Source: Hyposmocoma kahamanoa (Eukaryota; Arthropoda; Insecta; Lepidoptera; Cosmopterigidae). From it: a DNA stretch of 64,000 bases. The DNA lies in contig NW_020654422.1 in NCBI RefSeq assembly GCF_003589595.1, positions 7,368,415 through 7,432,414 of the forward strand. The letters are read 5' to 3'. Below, in pieces: positions 56,396-64,000 of the stretch (the stretch's first letter is position 1; each line of letters opens with the position of its first letter). The notes below the pieces were generated by a model. That model ran no database searches. It was not told where the DNA came from and was given only the letters and a program-made list of their open reading frames with translations. The translations under genes and the position numbers were made by a program.

Positions 56396-56607
56396 AGACA
56401 GTTTTCTTGTATCTTCTATGGTTTCGGATTTCCTCAGTGTTCCATTTAAAAATAAACATCTGTATAATTACGTACATACGTTAAAAAATAAAGCACCATA
56501 AAGTACTACGGTTAATAAAGTATATTATTTACCTTTATCTACGGCAAATTCTTATAACACTTAGTGTTTGGCACGTTATGGCCGAATGTGGTAATTTAGC
56601 TGCCTAC

Positions 56608-56779
56608 CTGGGAGCTGTGACATTGAGCACGTCCCTGACGGCGGCATCCAGCATGGTCGGGTCGACGGCACCAAGAGCGCCGGTGACGCCCAGACCCGCG
56701 CAAAACTTGTTGATAGCTGCTGCCGGCACCCCCCGGCGACGTAAAGCCGTCAATGTATACAGTCGGGGGTCGTCCCAAT
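56608..56779 (-). CDS. QARS1: QARS1 exon 8
   Basis: Residues ~518-574. [20 protein letters not shown] then [36 protein letters not shown] is invariant in GlnRS. The acceptor is TGTCAAAG, the donor CCAG/GTAGGC. Confidence 0.98.
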
Positions 56780-56824
56780 CTTTGACATGCAAATTCGTTA
56801 AAAAAAATTTAAATACATATTTAA

Positions 56825-57108
56825 ATCATCTCAGTACAGCGTACTAAAAATACGACCTCAAAAGTTCGAGGAATTACATCTATTTGCCAAGTTTTATTGA
56901 AATCGGTTGTACCGGATTCATCCCCGAGTTTGCCACCCTTAGAGGTGGAATATATTCTTCAACGTTAAATGGGGCTACTACCGAGGTATCCTCTACGAAA
57001 CAAAAAATAATCATCAAAATTTGTTCTCAAATGCCCGAGTTATCGCGTAACATACATACAAAAAAAGGCCGAATTGAGAACCTCCTTCTTTTTTTGAAGT
57101 CGGTTTAA
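56825..57108 (+). repeat. Repeat family A, full-length reference copy
   Basis: It starts CTCAGTACAGCGTACTAAAA, passes TTGCCAAGTTTTATTGAAAT, TCATCCCCGAGTTTGCCACC and GTTATCGCGTAACATACATA, and ends TTTTTTTGAAGTCGGTTT. QARS1 intron 7. Confidence 0.8.
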
Positions 57109-57109
57109 A

Positions 57110-57535
57110 AATAATAGTAAAAACATCGTGATATTCAATCAAATCAAATAAATATTGCAATTAAATTAATATAGCGATATTTCTGTCTGTCGTCTGGTAG
57201 TTGTAAGTACCTGGCTGGCTGACTGAGTGAAGAAACTTTGATTAGTTCTCACAGGTAGCGCTATCGCTACGGAAAAAAGCGTTTAAATTTAATACAAATC
57301 CGCAACAACCACACAAAGAAATTCGTAAGATCTGCTGTCTCGATCCGTAACTCAGTTGGCAAGAGCGATAGCCACGTTGAGGCAACAGACACTTCGAGTC
57401 CAGTGACATCAAAGGAATTTTTCTTTGTGTCTGTTCGATCTTTGTATCAATAATAATAACAAAGTAGTGGAGTATTATCATTTATCACAAAAAAATTGCT
57501 AAATATCATGGTAATAAAAATATCATGATATTCAA
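57110..57535 (+). repeat. SINE-like repeat family D, full-length copy
   Basis: Head AAACATCGTGATATTCAATC, distal block TGACTGAGTGAAGAAACTTT, CTCACAGGTAGCGCTATCGC, then CCGTAACTCAGTTGGCAAGA (tRNA-like), CACTTCGAGTCCAGTGACAT, and a tail ATATCATGATATTCAATAAA. Both ends carry GATATTCAAT. QARS1 intron 7. Confidence 0.7.
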
Positions 57536-57762
57536 TAAAAATAAATATCTTAAATAATACATATATCGTCTAAATATTACTTTTTGTTCCTACAGTGACA
57601 AATTGGTATTGGATGAGTGGGCTCGTTCTCGCAGTTGGGTGTTACTAGCACCAATGGAATTTTTGTGGTGTGGGTTTCTCTGGCCACCCTACCTTCCCCG
57701 GGAATCTTAAATTGTATTGTGATCATTTTGTTGAATTAATTAAAAATTATTAAATAATATAA

Positions 57763-57900
57763 TATGATGATATGATATGTTATGACATATGACATGACAT
57801 GATATGATATGATATGATATGATATAATGCAATGCAATGCAATGCAATGCAATACAATACAATACAATACAATACAATACAATATAATATAATACAATAA
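57763..57900 (+). repeat. Pentanucleotide microsatellite that changes unit
   Basis: Runs of GATAT/GACAT units pass into about five AATGC units, then about seven AATAC units, then AATAT units, all in the same 5-base register. QARS1 intron 7. Confidence 0.9.
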
Positions 57901-58156
57901 TATATTTAAAAATTATTAAATTAATTTGTAAAAATTACTTACGCTACTTACATTAATTAACATTAACCACTCTCGACCGTATTTACCATACTTGATACAT
58001 CTAAAATTTTAGAGTTATACATATATAGGTACATGAATTTAGCAACTGGCATTGAATAAAAATAAACTAAACTTGAGACAAATTTTAGTAGCGCCTGAAG
58101 TAATCGCTTTCTGAGTCACATATGACCAATCTTCTTTGTTTATGAACAGTACTCAC

Positions 58157-58293
58157 CATTAACTATTCCCTCATCAATAAGCTTAGCAATCTTTCTCTTG
58201 GAGACCACAGTATAATTCACATTCAATCTGCCATACTCCCACTGCACTGGGCAGTAGATTCCAAGTGCATTGCAAAGCCAATAATATGAAGAT
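58157..58293 (-). CDS. QARS1: QARS1 exon 7
   Basis: Residues ~472-517. [46 protein letters not shown] (~501-506) is the second class I signature as found in GlnRS. The acceptor is TTTTTTATAG, the donor AATG/GTGAGT. Confidence 0.98.
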
Positions 58294-58438
58294 CTATAAA
58301 AAAGTGTTTAATTATAGTGTATTAGCTTTAATGGGCAAACATGCAGCACACAGGTGTTCAAGTTGAGAATTTGCTGTTAAAACTGCTACCATGCTATTTT
58401 ATTTAGTTGTAGCAGGAATTGTATCACTGTATAAAATA

Positions 58439-59390
58439 CATCAAGTATATAACCAGAAATAGAGACAAAATATCGTTCGAAAACTATTCTGCCAAATCAA
58501 TACGGTGATAACTGCGCTCCGATTCGCCAGCCCGAATTCGAAACAATTGACGAGTGTCGTCAATTGTTTCACTTCAAATCGACCAGTTTAACTCGAGCTT
58601 TGCTATAAAAGACGAAAATTGAAAAATTACATATTTTATTACCGATGAAATGTGTTTCCGTTTGTTTTGTAATTAGATGTTTTGCGTTTTTCCAACACCA
58701 CCAAATGGAATAGCCCCCCATTGTTAGATCTTTATTACAATAAATACAGAACATTTTTGGAATATACGGAAACGTACACACAGGTCAGTTGTTGGCGCTG
58801 TACTACTTAGTTTCTAATTCGTGATTTCAGCGCAAATGAGAGTTGATATTAAGGATATGTTCACATGACAAGCGTTCAACGCGCGTTAGGTTTTTAAATA
58901 GTATACACATGGCGGGCGCTTTTCACTGTTACAGTGCAAGTTCGGCATTAGTCGAAGATGGACTTGGAAACAGCTATGTGTTTGTGGATTTTATATCGAA
59001 GGCAACAGGAGACGGAAATAGGTCCATTCTATTTTACTATCCAGGCTCAGTGAAAGTCACTTAATAACTTTGTATCCTAATCTCAAACTATATGACTATG
59101 GACATGTGTTTTGCAATTTCAATTGCAAAACACGTCTCACCGCATCGAAAACGCTGTATATGATCTCAAAGCGGTTAACAAGTGCCCGGCGTTAGCGCTG
59201 GGTTGAGCGCGCGTTGGCCGCTCGGTGAACACCTACAGCGATTTACGTACAAAATTCGGTAAGTTGTGAGCGCGCGTTAGCGAAACGCCCGTTGAACGCT
59301 CATCATGTAAACATACTCTTAAAAGTGATATAAGGCCCATTGCCTTATGAGTTGCCAGGGATAGGTGGCCCTTATTTCGTATTTATATAC
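58439..59390. mobile_element. TIR element family E, copy 2, with nested TTAA element
   Basis: It starts ATCAAGTATATAACCAGAAA and shares with 17762-18471 the blocks ACTGCGCTCCGATT, GTCGTCAATTGTTTCACTTC and GTTGTTGGCGCTGTACTA. The right TIR has decayed (TATTTCGTATTTATATACAT). An insertion at 58853-59318 splits it. QARS1 intron 6. Confidence 0.8.
58853..59318. mobile_element. 466-bp piggyBac-like MITE nested in E
   Basis: TTAA on both sides (58849-58852, 59319-59322). The left GGATATGTTCACATGACAAG and the right, read in reverse, GAGTATGTTTACATGATGAG are TIRs of about 30 bp ending in GCGTTCAACG. Copy 1 of E has an uninterrupted ACTTAAAAGTG at this site, which confirms the insertion. Confidence 0.82.
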
Positions 59391-59661
59391 ATATGACAAA
59401 TATACTGATGACAAATTCTGATCACTAAATTTTTCCTATTCAGGTTGAAGTAACATGACAAACATTGAATAACAGTGTCAAGTCATTGTATGCTCTGCCA
59501 GATCTAAGCCGTACAAAAGGTACAGTTTGAAGTTTTAATTAAGTACCATGACTATTTTGATACCTGCTGTTGTAATAATAATCACTTCTATTAATTCCTA
59601 TAGATAAATTCCTCTGAGTAATCATGTAAATTTCCAATCTCTACAAACAAAAACTACTAAC

Positions 59662-59888
59662 CTTCTTGACTGGAACTCCTTAGTACAAAGAGAATGTGTG
59701 ATGTGCTCAATACTATCACAAAGGCAGTGAGTGTAATCGTATGTAGGGTAAATGCACCACTTGTCGCCAGTACGGTGGTGAGGCTTGAACTTAATCCTAT
59801 ATGCTACAGGGTCCTGTTTACCTTCTTCTAGGGTTATTTTCATTCGGAGTGTGGCTTCCCCTTCATCAATTTTTCCATTTCTCATGTC
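59662..59888 (-). CDS. QARS1: QARS1 exon 6
   Basis: Residues ~397-471. [78 protein letters not shown] is a core GlnRS block (tRNA acceptor and ATP site). The acceptor is TTTTAAAG, the donor AAG/GTTAGT. Confidence 0.98.
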
Positions 59889-60092
59889 CTTTAAAATACT
59901 TATAAATAAATATAACAGAACATCGTATGTTATTAATTCTTGCATTGAAATTTCCAGTGATTGGCATGTTATTTCTTATTTGTGGCTTTAAAGTATGTAC
60001 AAACAAAGGTTTATGTTCATTGTATAATCGGTACATAATTATGTTAATAAATGTTACATATTTCCTCATTTATTAATGGCTAACAACATTAC

Positions 60093-60280
60093 CTCAAACA
60101 ACTGTAAGCTTTCCTCAATGGGCCTGTTTCTCCAAGGAGACGGAGGGGGATTAAATCCTTTAATTTCCTCTGATTTTTGATGGCACACATAGGCAAGATC
60201 CTTCTTGATCAGCTGAACTGCCCATTCATAAAGTTGATCAAAATAGTCAGAAGAGTGAGTGATTTTGTACGGCTTGTACC
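60093..60280 (-). CDS. QARS1: QARS1 exon 5
   Basis: Residues ~334-396. [63 protein letters not shown] is a family motif. The acceptor is AATTTACAG, the donor GAG/GTAATG. This block lacks an ATG, so it is easily missed. Confidence 0.98.
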
Positions 60281-60311
60281 CTGTAAATTACCCCCAATAT
60301 AGCAATTTACT

Positions 60312-60655
60312 ATCATCATCAACCCATTTATATGTCCCAGTGCTGATCAAGTGACTCATCTCAGGCTTAGGCCATAGGCCATAGCCTAGCCATAATAGCC
60401 ATCAGGGTTTAGGCCATAGTCCGCCATGCTGGGCCAGGGGAATTGGGGTCTTCACACATTTCAGAGAATTGTGAACCTTCTTCACTTTCAGTTTTAATCA
60501 CAATGTTTTCCTTCACCGAAAAGGTCATGGTAAATTGTAAATTAAATTTTGCACATAAATTCCGAGAAACTCAAGGGTGTGAGCCCAAATTTGGACCCAC
60601 ATCCTCAGCTTGAGAGTCGGTAGGTCAAACCATTAGGCTACTAAGGCTTGTTTTA
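60312..60655 (-). repeat. Lepidopteran dispersed repeat, reverse copy
   Basis: ATCATCATCAACCCATTTAT, ATGTCCCAGTGCTGATCAAG, then AATGTTTTCCTTCACCGAAA; reverse partner of 18585-18858. A GGCCATAG word is duplicated at 60365-60420. QARS1 intron 4. Confidence 0.7.
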
Positions 60656-61536
60656 TATAGTAATGAAAGTGGTATAATATTGACCAATTAAATTTTATAT
60701 TTTAAAATTGTTGAATATTCAGCTAACAAAAGACATATCAAAATCCTTTCACCACGGCAATAAATGATGAGCTGATGCAAACAAACTTTACATGCAATGT
60801 CACATAATATTGTTATCTTAGAGTGAATACCTCATATGTGATTTCTATGTAATTTTTAGGACAAAGATATAAATTTGTTGTAAAATATAGTAAACACAGT
60901 ATTAATGTTTGCAATTAGCATTTCATTAGTTAAATCATATATATCTCTTTCAAATGCTATATTATTGTAGTAATATATTTAAACAAAAGGTATGTAAGAG
61001 GGCTGCTGGTGCTGGTGGCGTTATGTCCTGTTGGATGGAATGTAGTAGTAGCCTCCGCAGCCTCCATACATCTTACTTACTAAGTTTAAAGTTCAAAGTT
61101 CAAAAGGGTAGTGGTAATAAATCGTTTTATAAGGCTTTACTATGGTTTTTAACAATACTTATGATCTTGAAAATGTATATTGTACAAGAGAATTTTAGTA
61201 AAATGGTAAGCAGAACAAAAAAATAACAAGATGTGTTCTCTGCCGTGATCGGGCAGTGAGTGACGATGGAACAATACAAAATCAGAATGCGAGGCAAAAG
61301 AATGGAACAATTCAACAAGTGTGAGAATAAATTAAGAAATTTAAATGAAAAGGTGGAATGATGATCAAGAAGGTCACACCGTCACAGGTATATGCATTTT
61401 GCTGCAACAAAAAATGAGTAAAAATGTGTATAAATTCTTAACCAATGTTTCCACTCTAAAGTGATGATTTGTGGATGGAACAATTTTAGAATTTTTTCAA
61501 GACACACTTTAAAAAAACAATCTTAGCAATACTTAC

Positions 61537-61905
61537 CAAGCCATTCAACCATATCCCTAATTCCAACAAAGAATTTTTCCTCCTCTTTCTCAGGATTGGT
61601 GTCATCATACCTCAAAAAACAAACACCATCATGGGCAGCCGCATATCCAAAGTTAATATTAATGGCTTTAGCATGTCCTATGTGTAAAATACCATTTGGC
61701 TCAGGAGGAAACCTAGTTCTTACTTTTCCTCCTGTCATTTTTAAGTGTTCCTCTAACAATCTCTTAGTGTCAGGAGTAACAACATATCCATCGGCCTTGT
61801 AATTTTCTCCAGGAGCATGAAATGGCAATTTTTTCATTAATTCAGAAATAGACGATGCACCATCAACATCACCTGACGATTCACACTTATCAACTGCTGT
61901 TGTCA
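61537..61905 (-). CDS. QARS1: QARS1 exon 4
   Basis: Residues ~211-333. [74 protein letters not shown] and the FPPEPNG loop form the ATP site. The acceptor is TTTCCAG, the donor CTTG/GTAAGT. Confidence 0.99.
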
Positions 61906-62111
61906 CTGGAAAGAACAGATTATAATTCTAGTACAATTATTTTCTTATTTACCTATAAATACTTCTATATAGCTGTAATATATTAGGGGCATTATGAAAA
62001 AAATATTATTAAAATGGTATTTACAAGAGTTACATGTCAATGCTTCATCCACATGTGTGTGAAAAGAGACTTTTATTTTACATTTTTTTGTCTCATATAG
62101 GAATGAAATAC

Positions 62112-62226
62112 CTTTACTATCTTCCTTCTTCTGTTTCTTTCCAGCATCTCCACTTTTGCCTTTTTTATCTGTTTTAGGAGGAGGAGCAAGGTCTGCTTCA
62201 GATTTTGGTCCTAATAGATCAAATAT
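62112..62226 (-). CDS. QARS1: QARS1 exon 3 (linker exon)
   Basis: Residues ~173-210. IFDLLGPKSEADLAPPPKTD then a Lys-rich KKGKSGDAGKKQKKEDSK. A basic linker between the N-terminal and catalytic domains, typical of animal GlnRS. The acceptor is ATTTGCAG, the donor AAAG/GTATTT. Confidence 0.95.
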
Positions 62227-62460
62227 CTGCAAATTACAAAAAACTTTATTTTTGACAAAAACACAGTTCAATGTTTGTTTCTTGCCATAATTTTATAAGC
62301 AAATATTTAGTTTATTTAATCACAAAACAGTTGAGTAAACAATTACAAGGTTAATAAATGATAATGTTTATGCACTAATATCAAATATTTAGTCAAAGTA
62401 CTTTTAAATAATCTACATGTAGATACCATGCATAAGCAATTTTAATATTAAAGACATTAC

Positions 62461-62859
62461 CTGTATATCAACCTCATTCTTTATAGCCTTTCCATCAGCC
62501 CATGGTAGGTCAGCTCTAACTGCCTGCATGACGATGCCAGCATTGAATCTGTACCTTTTTTCCAGCAGCTCTTCCTTAAATTTAGCCATATGTTTTTCGA
62601 CCGCCTGTTCGACCTGTTCAGGCGTAACTACGACACCTACACCACAAGCTTTCTCAAACCTGCTAATATCAACTTTGGTTTCATTTACATTATTAAGGAG
62701 GTATTCCAGGGCTGCGTCTACACGCAGCGTCGAGTCAAGCTTGCCATTTTTTATATAATCGCAAATAAAACCTAATTTATCGGCGATTTGAGGCTTGATT
62801 TTAGTCGCCAGATGGTAAATCAACATCCCCGCCCCTGCTGGTAAACTTGCGATATCCAC
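62461..62859 (-). CDS. QARS1: QARS1 exon 2
   Basis: Residues ~40-172. VDIASLPAGAGMLIYHLATK, GKLDSTLRVDAALEYLLNNV, ACGVGVVVTPEQVEQAVEKH, FNAGIVMQAVRADLPWADGK: the two tRNA_synt_1c N-terminal repeats. The acceptor is AATTGCAG, the donor CAG/GTAATG. 133 codons, phase 0 both sides. Confidence 0.99.
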
Positions 62860-62961
62860 CTGCAATTATTCATTATAAACGCATTACTCACCATTTGTAC
62901 ACACTTAACGAAGTTTTAAAAATGTATTGAACCTGAAATACTGCCGAAAACTTATTCTAAC

Positions 62962-63078
62962 CTCGTTTATTGCAATCAGTAAATACTTCGTGACGTTGGC
63001 ATTTTTCAGCGTTTCTTTCGCTTTTTGTTCACTTAAACCTAAGTGTTTTAATCTTTCTATTGTTTCTTCCGGCGACAT
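62962..63078 (-). CDS. QARS1: QARS1 exon 1
   Basis: Residues 1-39: MSPEETIERLKHLGLSEQKA then KETLKNANVTKYLLIAINE. ATG at 63076-63078, the only in-frame start before the conserved helix; AT-rich leader. The donor is GAG/GTTAGA, a slightly weak donor. Confidence 0.97.
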
Positions 63079-64000
63079 TATAATTTATTTAAATGCTGTT
63101 ACGAAATAAATTTAATGTTTTATATACAATCCGGCAAACACATAAGAAAAATTGCAAATTGAAATTCAAGCTGTCAGGTGTCAGAGTGTCAGTTTTTTTT
63201 TTCTGGCCATGGAAACAAAGACCTTCAGCCGAAAACATAAAAATAAGTTTTTCTGTAAATATGGCCGCCACAAAGAGGATAGGCAATTTGAGGCGGCGTG
63301 CTTGGATTGACTCGGAATTCCTTAGAACGGGCCGATACGGGTATTTTAGTTCGAGGTTCGTATAATTTCGCGTTTTAATCTTCGATTAAGACACAATAGC
63401 ACTATCCTATTCCACTTTAAACTAGATTTCACAAAATAATTGAAAGTCGAAATAAAAACGACACTTTTCCCTCCAAAAATTCCAGAGCGAATCTCAGAGT
63501 GTCAGACAGATGCAGTGTTGCCAACTAGACTTATGCAAATGTCGCTACCGCTAGACGATTACTGTTGGGTAATTTTCCAAAAAAATTTAAATAGTGGAAA
63601 TTTTTCCGTAAAAATTTGAAAAATTGGAAGGCTCATATTATGTTCTACGTTTAGAAATATCTTTTGAAGTTTTATTTAACGTGAATTGTAAAATAAACTC
63701 GTAATAGCTAAAAGTCACCTTTAGTCGAGCCAAGATAGCATTCTCTTTTTGACAATAAAGAATGGCGATAGAATGTAACTTAATAATTATTGTCCAAATA
63801 GGATACGAATTATTATATAATTTGTCTCCACTGTGAACACCAACGACGTGTTTATTGCGGTTAAATATACATATAGTATCTCTCAACAATAACACATAAT
63901 TAAATTTAATATCTGCATTAAAGTTGTGATAGTTTGTATTTATGATACGTCATGTAAACGGTTGTTCTATGTTTTTTTCTTCTTGAACCTAATGATGCTT
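63079..64000. other. QARS1 upstream region
   Basis: It should hold the QARS1 promoter. On the + strand an ORF starts at 63262 with a good start context (AAATATGGCCGCC; MAATKRIGNLRRRAWIDSEF) and runs 34 codons to 63366; a GTTCGT at 63357 could be a poor donor. It might be a divergent first exon sharing the ~180-bp gap as a bidirectional promoter, but I recognise no family. From 63400 on: AT-rich, nothing seen. Confidence 0.35.

Larger units (their letters stand above)
51671..63078 (-). other. QARS1: QARS1 gene, whole coding span (12 coding exons)
   Basis: This is cytosolic glutaminyl-tRNA synthetase, class I, which attaches glutamine to tRNA-Gln with ATP; in animals it is also part of the multi-synthetase complex. 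Order on the protein: N-terminal tRNA-binding repeats (residues ~1-190, exons 1-2), a Lys-rich linker (~190-215, KKGKSGDAGKKQKKED), the Rossmann catalytic domain with FPPEPNG and HIGH (HIGH at ~285-288, exon 4), DWDDPRL (~exon 8), the second signature VVSKRK in place of KMSKS (~501-506), and the anticodon-binding beta-barrel domains (exons 9-12). All 12 exons join in phase and give 780 residues, close to the usual ~775-780. Same strand as MADD, ~3.8 kb upstream of its candidate first exon. Many introns carry repeats. Confidence 0.98.

Noticed and set aside
57763..57900. CRISPR-like array
   Set aside because: Units are five bases long with no spacers; a plain microsatellite in an animal genome.
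58843..59064. 73-codon ORF as a gene
   Set aside because: It lies entirely within the nested TTAA element and has no domain.

Overview
The window looks like animal, insect and most probably moth or butterfly (Lepidoptera) nuclear DNA. It is AT-rich, has large spliced genes with GT-AG introns, and is full of repeats of lepidopteran type: Jockey/CR1- and RTE-like LINE 3' ends, tRNA-headed SINEs, many short TIR elements (MITEs), a piggyBac relic and a BEL/Pao relic. No bacterial-type operon, CRISPR array, rRNA or bona fide tRNA gene was seen.

Two protein-coding genes, both on the minus strand and in tandem, explain nearly all of the real coding sequence. (1) 51671-63078: cytosolic glutaminyl-tRNA synthetase (QARS1), 12 coding exons. 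All exon phases close, giving a 780-residue protein from ATG (63078) to TAA (51671). (2) 4890-39089: MADD / Rab3-GEF, the DENN-domain guanine nucleotide exchange factor for Rab3/Rab27. I place 34 coding exons; with one assumed acceptor choice they sum to 5460 nt (1819 residues plus stop). A candidate non-coding first exon with a perfect donor lies at 47585-~47860 in a GC-rich patch, so the MADD transcription unit probably spans about 43 kb.

Layout from low to high coordinate: 1-4889 is the 3' flank of MADD with LINE debris, one ~290 bp SINE-like repeat and two GC-rich patches. 4890-39089 is MADD coding exons 34 to 1, with introns carrying SINE-like repeats, nested MITEs, an internally deleted BEL/Pao element and an intronic GC island (~6.9-7.8 kb). 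39090-47584 is the long first intron, with a LINE tail and a 1.45 kb piggyBac element bounded by TTAA. 47861-51670 is the intergenic stretch, all repeats. 51671-63078 is QARS1, whose last intron is mostly one large TIR repeat with another repeat inside it. 63079-64000 is the QARS1 upstream region, with a short opposite-strand ORF that might be a divergent first exon.

The two genes have no direct functional link. QARS1 charges tRNA-Gln for translation; MADD activates Rab3/Rab27 for vesicle trafficking and exocytosis. The most unusual content is how repeats interact with the genes: a MITE ends about 20 bp upstream of a MADD acceptor and the exon frame stays open into it; the MADD exon 24/25 junction does not keep frame with the best sites; and several two- and three-level nested insertions can be ordered in time from their target-site duplications.
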